From Sphingomonas kyeonggiensis (lineage in GTDB: Bacteria > Pseudomonadota > Alphaproteobacteria > Sphingomonadales > Sphingomonadaceae), in the NCBI RefSeq assembly GCF_014204495.1, contig NZ_JACHLN010000003.1, positions 372,001 through 436,000 of the forward strand: a stretch of 64,000 nucleotides of DNA, written 5' to 3'. Below the pieces are notes generated by a model. That model was given only the letters and a program-made list of their open reading frames with translations, had not been told where the DNA came from and made no database searches. Numbering within the stretch: position 1 is the stretch's first letter; each line of letters begins with the position of its first letter. Shown here one piece after another: positions 9,030 to 16,560 of this stretch. The position numbers were made by a program, and so were the translations under genes.

Positions 9030-10472
9030 ATGCAGATAAACACGATCGGGTCTCCTACGGGTCTGTTCGGCGCAGGAGGCGCCATTCCCGCAGCCGGTGG
9101 CATCGGCTTCGCGGCGCTGCTCGGCGCGCCGGCGAACCCCGCCGCACAGCCGGCCGCCGGCCTCACGCCGCCGCTCGCCGCGAACGACACGCTTGCGCCC
9201 GCCACGCCGTTGAGCATGGCGCAGCTGCTCACCACTGCCGCGCCGCTGGCGCCAACGGCAGGTGCGGCCGTGGCGATGCCCGAAGCCCCGCTTGACGCTG
9301 CGGTCCCGACCGCAACCGCGCCGGTGGTACAGTTGCCCACCGAGGTGCAGCCGGAAACCGACATGATGCCGGTACCCGTTGCGACGCCGGTAACGGCGGA
9401 GCCCGCGGCCCCGGCTCCGACCGGTGACAAGCCGCCCGCGCCGATCGTCGATGCCAAGCCCGCAGCCGGCTCCAAGCCCGTGCTCGCCGAGCCTGCACCC
9501 GAGACCGTCGTACCCGCCAAGACGCAGGGCGAAGCGGAGGGCGAAGTCCAGGCCGAGCAGCCCGCCGACGCTCCAAAGATTCCGGTCAAGCGCGGCTCGC
9601 GCCAGACCGACGGTGCGGAGAAGCAAGGCGAGATCGATCCCGCCGCAACGCCGGATGCCGCGCCCGTGGCCGGTGACATCGCCGCAGTCGCGATCGTCCA
9701 GGCGCCGGTACGCGGGGAAGTCGCGGTGAAGCCGCAACCCACAGCCACGCGCCAGATCGGCGAAGTCGCGACCGGTGGCCGCAAGGCCGATGCCGCGCAC
9801 GCCGCTGCTTCCGACGCACCCGGCGCCGATACCGCAACCGTGGCCGACAAGGCCTCGAGCGCGGTCTCCGCCATCACGGGCAAGCAGGGCAAGAACGACA
9901 ATGCAGCCGGCAGCGACGAGCGCGGCCAGGCGCCTGCGTTCACGCTGCGCCCGGACGCCGCCCCGTCGCATGCCGCGCCCACACATGCCGCCACCGATCC
10001 TGCTCGCGCCCAGACCGCTCCCGCGGCGGTCGCAGCGGAGCCGGTCGTCGCTGCCCGGCCCGGCCATCTCGGCCAGCAGATGGGTGTAGAGATCGCCCGC
10101 AAGGTCGAGGCCGGCGAGGATACGCTGCGCGTCCGCCTGAGCCCGGACAATCTCGGCAAGGTCGAAGTGACGTTGTCGTTCGACGATGGCGGCAAGCTGC
10201 ACGCCACGGTGCGCGCGGAAAGCGCCCATGCGCTCGATCTGCTCCGCCAGGACATGCCGGACCTCGGCCGCTCGCTCGACCAGGCGGGGATCCGTACCGA
10301 CGCGCAGAGCTTCCGCTTCGAGAGCCGCAGCGAAGGTGGCAACGCCCAATCGCAGCAGCAGCAGGGCCAGAACGCCTCCGGCAACCAGCTTGCCGGCACT
10401 GACGAAACCGACACCAACGACACCGCCTATCGCAGCATCCGCGGCGACGGGCAGGTCGATCTCCTCGCCTAG
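9030..10472 (+). CDS. fliK: Flagellar hook-length control protein FliK
   Basis: 480 aa. FliK measures hook length and switches export specificity. The first ~340 residues are a low-complexity Ala/Pro/Thr-rich ruler region (repeated PVATPVTAEPAAPAPT-like runs). The C-terminal FliK domain (about 345-440) shows 'LRVRLSPDNLGKVEVTLSFDDGGKLHATVRAESAHALDLLRQDMPDLGRSLDQAGI', the classic Flg_hook pattern. A Gln-rich patch (SQQQQGQ) follows. The start ATG at 9030 is 75 bp after flhA. A TATAAG-like stretch near 8984 might be an internal promoter, but that is weak. Confidence 0.92.
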   Translation: MQINTIGSPTGLFGAGGAIPAAGGIGFAALLGAPANPAAQPAAGLTPPLAANDTLAPATPLSMAQLLTTAAPLAPTAGAAVAMPEAPLDAAVPTATAPVVQLPTEVQPETDMMPVPVATPVTAEPAAPAPTGDKPPAPIVDAKPAAGSKPVLAEPAPETVVPAKTQGEAEGEVQAEQPADAPKIPVKRGSRQTDGAEKQGEIDPAATPDAAPVAGDIAAVAIVQAPVRGEVAVKPQPTATRQIGEVATGGRKADAAHAAASDAPGADTATVADKASSAVSAITGKQGKNDNAAGSDERGQAPAFTLRPDAAPSHAAPTHAATDPARAQTAPAAVAAEPVVAARPGHLGQQMGVEIARKVEAGEDTLRVRLSPDNLGKVEVTLSFDDGGKLHATVRAESAHALDLLRQDMPDLGRSLDQAGIRTDAQSFRFESRSEGGNAQSQQQQGQNASGNQLAGTDETDTNDTAYRSIRGDGQVDLLA

Positions 10473-10484
10473 GAGCGCACCAGC

Positions 10485-11198
10485 ATGACTACCGTCACCA
10501 ACACGACCAATACGGCTGCGACCAACAGCACCGCGACCGCGAACAGCACCGGGCTGAACGCCGACTTCACGATGTTCCTGAAGCTGCTGACCACGCAGAT
10601 GCAGAACCAGGATCCGCTGAGCCCGATGGACACCAGCCAGTACACCCAGCAGCTGGTGCAGTACTCGCAGGTCGAGCAATCGATGGCGCAGACCTCGACG
10701 CTCAAGGACATCCTGTCGACGCTCGGCACGCAGAACCTGACCCAGGCTTCGTCGCTGATCGGGCGCGCGGTGGAAGTGGACTCGCCGGTCGCGGGCCTGA
10801 GCGACACCCAGGCCGCGCAGTGGAGCTGGACGACGCCGCGCACCGCCACGTCGGTCGTCGCGACGATCACCGATGCCTCGGGCAAGGTGGTCGACACGCG
10901 CACCGTGGAAGTGAAGGGCGATCAGGGCACCCTCGCCTGGGACGGCCTGACCTCGACCGGAACCGAGATGCCCTCCGGCAAATACTCGCTGTCGATCAAG
11001 GCGCTCGACGCCTCGGGCACCGAGATCACCAACACCACGGTGCACAGCATCGGCGTGGTCAACGACGTCCAGCTCGCCAACGGCTCGGTGCTGGTGACGG
11101 TGAACGGCAACGAAGTGGATTCGAGCAAGCTCATCCGCATCGGCAACGCGCCCGCCACCAATACCGACACCGGCACGGACACGGGCACCGGCGCATAG
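10485..11198 (+). CDS. flgD: Flagellar hook capping protein FlgD
   Basis: 237 aa. FlgD caps the growing hook and is needed for FlgE polymerisation. After a Thr/Asn/Ala-rich N-terminus comes the conserved FlgD_N region 'FLKLLTTQMQNQDPLSPMDTSQYTQQLVQYSQVEQ' (about 30-65). Tudor/Fn3-like domains follow, with 'GTLAWDGLTSTGTEMPSGKYSLSIKA', the typical FlgD Ig-like segment. The C-terminal tail is a short Thr/Asp/Gly repeat (TDTGTDTGTGA). It starts 12 bp after fliK and ends the fliF operon; a structured intergenic region with a terminator follows. Confidence 0.94.
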   Translation: MTTVTNTTNTAATNSTATANSTGLNADFTMFLKLLTTQMQNQDPLSPMDTSQYTQQLVQYSQVEQSMAQTSTLKDILSTLGTQNLTQASSLIGRAVEVDSPVAGLSDTQAAQWSWTTPRTATSVVATITDASGKVVDTRTVEVKGDQGTLAWDGLTSTGTEMPSGKYSLSIKALDASGTEITNTTVHSIGVVNDVQLANGSVLVTVNGNEVDSSKLIRIGNAPATNTDTGTDTGTGA

Positions 11199-11242
11199 GG
11201 GAATTCCTGAGGGGCAGGCGTTTGGGAGGCCCCTTCCCGGCC

Positions 11243-11251
11243 TCTATAATG
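11243..11251 (+). promoter_or_regulatory. Flagellar -10-like element CTCTATAATG with no ORF downstream
   Basis: TATAAT at 11245-11250. TTGGGA at 11222-11227 gives a 17-bp spacer, the best -35-like hexamer among the copies. No coding frame follows; an intrinsic terminator lies ~100 bp on. It therefore seems to drive a short non-coding transcript. Confidence 0.5.
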
Positions 11252-11256
11252 AAAGA

Positions 11257-11385
11257 AGAGAGGCGGGCGGACGTATCAATCCCCTCGCGATCCGTCCGCC
11301 TCTCTGCCGGCGCCTCGGCGCCCTGTTTTCCTTTCGCTTAAAATAGAGCGGCCCGGTTCCTCCTCCACCGGGCCGCTCTTTTTTT
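11257..11385 (+). ncRNA. Candidate small structured RNA between flgD and the next genes
   Basis: Transcription from the -10 element at 11245 would start near 11257, exactly at a long hairpin. Its arms are 11258-11271 and 11291-11304, pairing 14 bp with one G-U. A GGCGCC-rich second fold (about 11308-11322) and an A/U-rich single-stranded stretch follow. The transcript would end at the intrinsic terminator at 11345-11385, giving about 130 nt. No convincing ORF lies inside. The alternative is that these hairpins simply close the flgD operon and the -10 match is coincidental. Confidence 0.4.
11345..11385 (+). terminator. Intrinsic terminator
   Basis: A 13-bp perfect stem (AGAGCGGCCCGGT / ACCGGGCCGCTCT, arms 11345-11357 and 11367-11379) is followed by a T7 run. 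It ends the candidate small RNA and any readthrough from flgD. Confidence 0.85.
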
Positions 11386-11507
11386 GTGCGCGGCGCAGGC
11401 GCCCCGCCTTGCCGATCGGGCGCTCCCGCCCGCTGCCGCCATGCCTTCGGCGCATACGAAAACGGGGCCCCGAAGGACCCCGTCGCCGTTTCACAAGATC
11501 GGAAAGA

Positions 11508-11840
11508 TCAGCCGTGCGCAGCGCGCAGCAGCGGCTGCGTCGGCAGCTGGATGATCTGTGCCGGAGCCAGGCCCATGTCCGGGTCCAGCACCTCATAGCC
11601 GTCCAGCGTGCAGCCGGGCAGCGCCGCCGGCGCCGTCAGCATCGCAATGCAATCCGCAATCGACGGATCTTCGCGCGGCCCGATCGTGTCGAGCACGTCC
11701 GCCAGCGTCATCCCCGGTGCAGCCAGCGCCCGCTCGGCAGCGGCTGCCCACAGCGTGCGGGCGTCCTCCACCGTCAACGAAAGCGTCACCGTGTAGCTGG
11801 CGGAAACCCCTGTACCAAACGCCAATTCACCAACGCCCAT
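11508..11840 (-). CDS. Small unknown protein in flagellar cluster
   Basis: 110 aa, not recognised. Start ATG at 11840 has GGGGTGACAA before it. The protein is neutral to acidic with 'VTLSLTVEDARTLWAAAAERAL' and 'DCIAMLTAPAALPGCTLDGYEVLD', and has no signal peptide or TM helix. It lies 98 bp downstream of another small minus-strand gene and upstream of a flagellar-type terminator region. A short palindrome (TACGGGC-AA-GCCCGTA, 11908-11923) sits in the gap. It resembles a small structural-adaptor-type protein, but no function can be given. Confidence 0.6.
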   Translation of the reverse strand: MGVGELAFGTGVSASYTVTLSLTVEDARTLWAAAAERALAAPGMTLADVLDTIGPREDPSIADCIAMLTAPAALPGCTLDGYEVLDPDMGLAPAQIIQLPTQPLLRAAHG

Positions 11841-11938
11841 TTGTCACCCCTGACCCGTTCGTGTGGAATTTGTACCCTAGATGCCGCAAACGCGGCTCCG
11901 GGCGTAGTACGGGCAAGCCCGTATGTGTTTTTGCGGAA

Positions 11939-12340
11939 TCAATGGACCCGCGCTTCGGCGCGCCGGCCGAGCTCGCGTGCATGCGCCGCGACCAGGCAGA
12001 GCTCGGCATAGAGCCGATCCCAAAAGGGCGCGGGAATATCGAGGGCCGGGCCGCTCGACTGAGTGAGTGCAAGCGCCGCGCAGGGATCCAGGCCGAGGCG
12101 GAAACGCGTGGCGAAGACGCCGTCGATATGCTCGTCGGGCAGCGTGTCCGGTACGGCGAGGCGCGCCGACATGATATAGCCCGAGAGCACGTCCACGCCG
12201 TAGCCGTCGAGCATCACGCGCGGGCGGCCGAGCATGTCGGGCCGCTCGAGTACCACCAGTGCCCCTGAAGGATGCTCCTCGACGCTCACCTGCAGGCGGC
12301 CGCCGAACGCATCCGTGATTTCTCTGATCCTGGGAAACAA
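11939..12340 (-). CDS. Small unknown protein driven by a flagellar-type promoter
   Basis: 133 aa from a TTG start at 12340 with AGGAGAA before it. It begins FPRIREITDAFGGRLQVSVEEHPSGALVVLERPD and ends in an Arg/His/Ala-rich helix (AHARELGRRAEARVH). No signal peptide or TM is seen. A -10-like element (CTCTATAATG, minus) lies 23 bp upstream, so its expression is probably tied to the flagellar genes. It lies downstream of flagellin on the same strand but beyond flagellin's terminator, so it has its own transcript. Function unknown. Confidence 0.65.
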   Translation of the reverse strand: MFPRIREITDAFGGRLQVSVEEHPSGALVVLERPDMLGRPRVMLDGYGVDVLSGYIMSARLAVPDTLPDEHIDGVFATRFRLGLDPCAALALTQSSGPALDIPAPFWDRLYAELCLVAAHARELGRRAEARVH

Positions 12341-12360
12341 GACCTATTCTCCTCTTAGGA

Positions 12361-12370
12361 TCATTATAGA
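12361..12370 (-). promoter_or_regulatory. Flagellar -10-like element (minus) for the 133-aa gene
   Basis: Read on minus: CTCTATAATGA, with TATAAT at 12368-12363. The predicted leader to the TTG start is only ~16 nt and contains AGGAGAA. Confidence 0.5.
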
Positions 12371-12422
12371 GGCGTCAACCACTATAGACGCGCGAACGCG
12401 CCGAAACCGACCCAACAGGCAC

Positions 12423-12457
12423 AAAAAAAGGAGGCCGGGACTTGCGTCCCGGCCTCC
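12423..12457 (-). terminator. Intrinsic terminator of flagellin
   Basis: On minus, a perfect 12-bp stem (GGAGGCCGGGAC, 12457-12446 pairing with 12441-12430) is followed by a T7 run (12429-12423). It lies 37 bp past the flagellin stop. Confidence 0.9.
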
Positions 12458-12493
12458 TCGTCAGGGCCATAGACTCCAGGGAAAAGTCTGGCC

Positions 12494-13351
12494 TTAACGG
12501 AACAGCGACGTGATGGTCGACGGCGCCTGGTTGGCGATCGACAGAGCCTGCACGCCCAGCTGCTGCTTGACCTGCAGAGCCTGCAGCTTCGCAGATTCCT
12601 TGGCCAGGTCGGCGTCGACGAGGTTGCCGATGCCGCCTTCGATCACGTCCGAGAGCTTGCTCGTGAAGGTCGACTGCGCGTCGATCTTGCGCGAGGCAGC
12701 GCCCAGCGTGCTGAGGGTGGTCTTCAGGTTGCTCTGGGTGGTGGTGATCGTGTCGATCATCGCCTGAGCCGAAGCCTGGCTGCTGATGTTGCCGCTGGCC
12801 GCGATCGTCACCGTGGTGCCGCCAAGGTCGAGACCCTGGTTGGCAACGCTGAGCGAATCCGGATCCCAAGTGGTCGAACCGGTGTTCGAGTCCTTGAGCG
12901 ACTGGAGAGCGGTCACGGTGCCGCCACCCGAGGCCTTCAGCAGGTTGGTGCCGTTGAAGTCCGACGAGTTGACGATCGTCGTGATCTGGTCACGCAGAGC
13001 AACGAAGTCAGCGTTGAGCGCGTCGCGGGTCGCCGTGTCGATGCCGGCGTCAGCAGCCTGGTAGGCCTTCGCCTTCATCTGGTTCACGACGTCCGAGATC
13101 TGCTCGGCGCCAGCCACCGCCACGTCGGTCACGCTCTTGGCGCGGCTCAGCGACGAAGACACGGCAGCGAGGCCGCCCATGTCGCCACGCAGGCCCTGAG
13201 CAATGGTGTACGAAGCCGAGTCGTCCTTGGTCGACGCAACCTTCAGGCCGGTGTTGATGCGGCTCTGAACCTGCGACAGGCCCTTGTTGGTCTCGTTGAG
13301 GCTCTGGAGAGCCGCCATCGCACCGACGTTGGTGTTAACCGAAAATGCCAT
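12494..13351 (-). CDS. fliC: Flagellin
   Basis: 285 aa, the filament subunit. The N-terminal D0/D1 region (AFSVNTNVGAMAALQSLNETNKGLS, 'SRINTGLKVASTKDDSASYTIAQGLRGD') and C-terminal D1/D0 region ('AKLQALQVKQQLGVQALSIANQAPSTITSLFR') are both present. The variable D2/D3 part is short (~100 aa), as in other alphaproteobacteria. Start ATG at 13351 has AAGAAGGATAGTACA before it. Expression is probably from the element at 13464, giving a ~100-nt untranslated leader. In Caulobacter FlbT acts on such a flagellin leader, and flbT is in this cluster. Only one flagellin gene is visible here. Confidence 0.95.
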   Translation of the reverse strand: MAFSVNTNVGAMAALQSLNETNKGLSQVQSRINTGLKVASTKDDSASYTIAQGLRGDMGGLAAVSSSLSRAKSVTDVAVAGAEQISDVVNQMKAKAYQAADAGIDTATRDALNADFVALRDQITTIVNSSDFNGTNLLKASGGGTVTALQSLKDSNTGSTTWDPDSLSVANQGLDLGGTTVTIAASGNISSQASAQAMIDTITTTQSNLKTTLSTLGAASRKIDAQSTFTSKLSDVIEGGIGNLVDADLAKESAKLQALQVKQQLGVQALSIANQAPSTITSLFR

Positions 13352-13458
13352 TGTACTATCCTTCTTGGATCGAGGGGCTGCTTCTGCGGCCCGAACCGGA
13401 GACGCCGGCTCGCGACGGAGACATGATCGGTATGTCCCGCATGTTCATTGTGGGAAGA

Positions 13459-13512
13459 ATTATAGGATGACCAAAATTAGTCCGCGAATTTAAATGGTTA
13501 GCGAAAGGTTAA
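13459..13512 (-). promoter_or_regulatory. Flagellin promoter: -10-like element plus a CtrA-like TTAA-N7-CTAA site
   Basis: On minus, CCTATAATTC (TATAAT at 13464-13459) would start a ~100-nt leader. A CtrA-type half-site pair, TTAA-N7-CTAA on minus (TTAG-N7-TTAA on plus, 13498-13512), lies 33 bp upstream, one base off the TTAA-N7-TTAA consensus. The whole 13.35-13.67 kb gap otherwise holds only the flgH terminator and an AT-rich stretch. Confidence 0.45.
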
Positions 13513-13613
13513 TTTGAAACCTTGCCGCAAAGCCTCCCGATTTCAGCGACTTGCGCAGGCCGCGATCGAGGCGAGCCGGTCCTCGGAATGCGACCTGGCG
13601 GGCACCATGGCCC

Positions 13614-13651
13614 AAAAGAAAATCGCCCCGCAGCACGGGCTGCGAGGCGAT
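13614..13651 (-). terminator. Intrinsic terminator of the flgF-flgG-flgA-flgH operon
   Basis: On minus, the stem ATCGCC-CGCAG pairs with CTGCG-GGCGAT around a CCCGTG loop (13651-13622), followed by TTTTCTTTT. It lies 24 bp past the flgH stop. Confidence 0.8.
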
Positions 13652-13674
13652 CCTCGTGTCGATGTGGCGACGGC

Positions 13675-14427
13675 TCAGAAGGGGAAGAGCGCGTCGTAGA
13701 TCTGCTGGCCCCAGCGCGCCTGCTGCGCGTCGGTGAGCTGGCCCTTGCCGCCATAGATCACGCGCGCCTCGGCAATCTGCGAGTGGCTGATCGAATTGTC
13801 GCGGGCGATGTCTTCCGGACGGATGATGCCGGTGACGATCAGCTCGCGCATCTCGAAATTGACGCGCACTTCCTGGCGGCCGCGGATCATCAAATTGCCA
13901 TTCGGCATCACCTGGGTGACGATGGCGGCCATCGTCATGTTGATCGTCTCGGAGCGCGCGGTAGTGCCGCCGCCGGCGTATTTCGAGCCCGAATTGGTCT
14001 CGAGCGCGGCATTGGCATCGGCGCCGAGCAGCTTCTTGACCGGGCTGATGCCGAGCAGGCCGCCCAGGCCGCCGCTCTCGCTGCCGCCGCGGGTGCGCGA
14101 CGTGTTGTTGCCCAGATCCGCCTTGTCGGCGATCTTGATCTTGATCGTCAGGATGTCGCCGGTCTTGTTCGCGCGCTGATCGCGGAACAGCGCGCCGGCG
14201 CCGGTGCGGAACAGCGAGGCGCTACCGCCCTGCTGCTGGGCCACCGCGGCCGGCGTGCCGGTGCGCGTGCGGTCAGCCGGCGCGGCGAGCGACGGCTCGA
14301 TCTCCGGCATGTCGACCGGCTGCATCTCGGAGAGCTTCGGCGCCTTGCCGACGGCCTTCAGCCGACCGACGGCTCCGCAACCCGAAAGCGTGGCGGCCAT
14401 CGCCGCAATCAGAATGATCTTACGCAT
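13675..14427 (-). CDS. flgH: Flagellar L-ring protein FlgH
   Basis: 250 aa outer-membrane lipoprotein. The signal peptide ends in lipobox L-S-G-C (Cys17). The FlgH core has 'SLFRTGAGALFRDQRANKTGDILTIKIKI', then 'NFEMRELIVTGIIRPEDIARDNSISHSQIAEARVIYGGKGQL', which are typical L-ring strings, and ends in 'WGQQIYDALFPF'. It is last in the flgF-flgG-flgA-flgH operon and starts 38 bp after flgA. Its P-ring partner flgI is not in the window. Confidence 0.96.
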   Translation of the reverse strand: MRKIILIAAMAATLSGCGAVGRLKAVGKAPKLSEMQPVDMPEIEPSLAAPADRTRTGTPAAVAQQQGGSASLFRTGAGALFRDQRANKTGDILTIKIKIADKADLGNNTSRTRGGSESGGLGGLLGISPVKKLLGADANAALETNSGSKYAGGGTTARSETINMTMAAIVTQVMPNGNLMIRGRQEVRVNFEMRELIVTGIIRPEDIARDNSISHSQIAEARVIYGGKGQLTDAQQARWGQQIYDALFPF

Positions 14428-14465
14428 GCTACTTTCCCTGTAAGCTGCAAGTGGACCGTTAGAAC

Positions 14466-14894
14466 TTAGGGCGTGACGATCCGCACGGTGCCCGAGGCCT
14501 CGACGACCCCGTCCAGCGTGCGGTTGGTGGCGTTGGCGACGACCCGCACGGCCTCGCCCTTCGAGCCGCCGGCGAGCGCGCGGCCCGCGGCGGTGATGAT
14601 CAGCGGACCGCTGACGATACGGATCGTCACCGGCTCGCCGCGACGAACCATCTGCGGCCGCATCAGGTCTGCCTGACGCACCACCGTGCCGGCGGGCAGG
14701 TTGCGCGCGGCTTCCATGCCGGAAGCCTGATCGATGGTGAGCGCGCCGCGCGCCGAAGCGGCGGGGCGCTGCTCGACCGAGAAGTCGCCCGCCTCGATGC
14801 GGTCGCCCTTCTGCACGGCATGGCCGAGCACGGCGACCGGCACGTCCTCCGGCGAACCGAAGGCGAGCAGGGCGAGGCTGAGGAGGTTCAGCAT
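14466..14894 (-). CDS. flgA: Flagellar P-ring assembly chaperone FlgA
   Basis: 142 aa, periplasmic. A short hydrophobic N-terminus (LNLLSLALLAFG) serves as signal peptide. The SAF-type core follows: 'VPVAVLGHAVQKGDRIEAGDFSVEQRP', 'ARNLPAGTVVRQADLMRPQMVRRGEPVTIRI' and 'GEAVRVVANATNRTLDGVVEASGTVRI', the FlgA C-terminal pattern. It is shorter than enterobacterial FlgA (~220 aa), lacking the extra N-terminal domain, as is common in alphaproteobacteria. Its ATG overlaps the flgG stop (ATGA, 14892-14896). Confidence 0.9.
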   Translation of the reverse strand: MLNLLSLALLAFGSPEDVPVAVLGHAVQKGDRIEAGDFSVEQRPAASARGALTIDQASGMEAARNLPAGTVVRQADLMRPQMVRRGEPVTIRIVSGPLIITAAGRALAGGSKGEAVRVVANATNRTLDGVVEASGTVRIVTP

Positions 14895-15679
14895 CAGCGC
14901 AGCTGGCTGGTGGTGGCCAGCATCTCGTCAGCGGTCTTCACGACGCGGCTGTTCATCTCATAGGCACGCTGCGCGGTGATCAGCGCAGTGATTTCGGCCA
15001 CCGGATTGACGTTCGAGGCTTCGACAAAGCCCTGCATCAGCGTGCCGAAGCCCGGATCGCCCGGCGCACCGGCGATCGGCGCGCCCGAAGCGGCGGTCTC
15101 GAGGAACAGGTTGCCGCCCTTGGCTTCCAGGCCGCCTTCGTTGACGAAGGTGGCGAGCTGGAGCTGGCCGAGCGTCTGCGGGGTGGGATCACCGCCGCCG
15201 AGGACGACATCGACCTGGCCGGTCTTCGAGACGGTGACGCTGACGGCGTTCTGCGGCACGGTGATGCCCGGCTGGACCGGGAAGCCGTCCGAATTCACCA
15301 GTTCGCCCTGGTCCGACACGCCGAACGAGCCGTCACGGGTATAGCCGGTCGAGCCATCGGGCAGGGTGATCTGGAAATAGCCATGGCCCTGGATCGCCAT
15401 GTCATACTGGTTGTCGGTCTGCTGGACCGAGCCCTGCTCGTTGATCCGGTAGATCGCGCCGGTCTTCACGCCCGAGCCGATCTGGATGCCGGTGGGGCTG
15501 CGCGTCTGCGCGCTGGTCGCCGAACCGGGACGCACGACCTGCTCATAGAGAAGGTCCTGGAACTCGGCGCGCTGGCGCTTGAAGCCGGTGGTGTTCATGT
15601 TGGCGATGTTGTTCGAGATCACATCGACATTGGTCTGCTGTGCGAGCATGCCCGTCGCAGCGATGGAAAGCGTACGCAT
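14894..15679 (-). CDS. flgG: Flagellar distal rod protein FlgG
   Basis: 261 aa, the usual length. The N-terminus 'SIAATGMLAQQTNVDVISNNIANMNTTGFKRQRAEFQDLLYEQ' and the C-terminal 'GFVEASNVNPVAEITALITAQRAYEMNSRVVKTADEML' are diagnostic of FlgG. It forms the distal rod. It starts 29 bp after flgF and overlaps flgA by the ATGA arrangement. Confidence 0.97.
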   Translation of the reverse strand: MRTLSIAATGMLAQQTNVDVISNNIANMNTTGFKRQRAEFQDLLYEQVVRPGSATSAQTRSPTGIQIGSGVKTGAIYRINEQGSVQQTDNQYDMAIQGHGYFQITLPDGSTGYTRDGSFGVSDQGELVNSDGFPVQPGITVPQNAVSVTVSKTGQVDVVLGGGDPTPQTLGQLQLATFVNEGGLEAKGGNLFLETAASGAPIAGAPGDPGFGTLMQGFVEASNVNPVAEITALITAQRAYEMNSRVVKTADEMLATTSQLR

Positions 15680-15708
15680 GGTTCAGTTCCTTGTGCTTAG
15701 GGCGCGCG

Positions 15709-16446
15709 TCAGCCGACCCGGCTGAGCTTGTCGATTGCCGACTTGCGCATGTCGTTCATGCTCTGGGAGAGGTTCTGGCTCGTCTGATAGGCACGCAGGA
15801 TCTCCACCATGTCGGTGGTTTCCTGGATCGCGTTGACGTTGGAGCCTTCGATGCCCCCGGCCATCAGGCGCGTCTCGCCCGCAGGCAGTTCGCGGCCGCC
15901 GGTGCCGTTGAACAGGCCGTCGCCGCGCGGATCCACGCCCGCCTCGTCGAACTGCGTCACCGTCAGGCGGCCGAACGGGCCACCCGGACCGTTGATCGTG
16001 CCATCCTTGCCGATCTCGATCTGGTTCGCCGCCTCGGCCGGGACGATAATAGGCTTGCCGCCCTCGCCCAGCACCTTGTTGCCGCTCGAGGTGGCGAGTT
16101 CGCCGCTGGGCAGCATCTTGAGCTGGCCCGCGCGCGTATAGGCAGTCGAGCCGTCAGGCGCCTGGACCGACAGATAGCCCTGCCCTTCGATCATCACGTC
16201 GAGCTGGTTGCCGGTGGGCTGGAAGGCCCCCTGGCTGAAATCATGGACCGCGCCATAATCGAGCACGAACGAAGTCTGCTTCGCGGGCTTCACCGCGCTG
16301 TCGGTCTTCTCCACATATTCGCGGAAGACCGGCTGCTCGCGCTTGAAGCCAACCGTGTTCATGTTGGCGAGATTGTTCGCCGCCACGTCCATGCGACGGC
16401 GGAGCGCCGTTTCCTGGCTGAGCAGCACATAGGAAGAAATGTCCAC
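15709..16446 (-). CDS. flgF: Flagellar proximal rod protein FlgF
   Basis: 245 aa from a GTG start at 16446 with GAGGGAC upstream. The rod/hook N-terminal motif (DVAANNLANMNTVGFKREQPVFREY) and C-terminal 'IEGSNVNAIQETTDMVEILRAYQTSQN' match FlgF. It leads flgF-flgG-flgA-flgH and is divergent from fliL; the 114-bp gap contains a perfect GGCAA-N3-TTGCC palindrome and a symmetric -10 element. Confidence 0.94.
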   Translation of the reverse strand: MDISSYVLLSQETALRRRMDVAANNLANMNTVGFKREQPVFREYVEKTDSAVKPAKQTSFVLDYGAVHDFSQGAFQPTGNQLDVMIEGQGYLSVQAPDGSTAYTRAGQLKMLPSGELATSSGNKVLGEGGKPIIVPAEAANQIEIGKDGTINGPGGPFGRLTVTQFDEAGVDPRGDGLFNGTGGRELPAGETRLMAGGIEGSNVNAIQETTDMVEILRAYQTSQNLSQSMNDMRKSAIDKLSRVG

Positions 16447-16473
16447 CGGACGTCCCTCAAAAAGTTCGCACTA

Positions 16474-16486
16474 GGCAACAATTGCC
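16474..16486. promoter_or_regulatory. Perfect palindrome GGCAACAATTGCC (candidate FlbD/ftr site) between flgF and fliL
   Basis: A perfect 5-3-5 inverted repeat centred between the divergent genes, 12 bp from the TATAAT at 16499. It matches the sites before fliF and flbT. Confidence 0.6.
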
Positions 16487-16496
16487 GGGCGCTCCT

Positions 16497-16506
16497 CCTA
16501 TAATAG
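16497..16506. promoter_or_regulatory. Symmetric -10-like element CCTATAATAG between flgF and fliL
   Basis: TATAAT at 16499-16504 on plus; TATTAT on minus. It fits the fliL start at 16561 (~50-nt leader) and flgF at 16446 (~45-nt leader). Confidence 0.5.
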
Positions 16507-16560
16507 AACGAAATGCACCGACGCGGTGTCGGCGTGCAGATTTCGGAAGGTCACCAGGGA

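Noticed and set aside
6798-11045. Very long open frame on minus (over 1400 codons) opposite flhA and fliK
   Set aside because: It is opposite conserved flagellar genes and composed of Arg/Ala/His-rich text typical of a high-GC antisense frame.
11908-11923. TACGGGC-AA-GCCCGTA palindrome as a terminator
   Set aside because: The T-run follows only on plus, whereas both flanking genes are on minus; an operator role is equally unproven.
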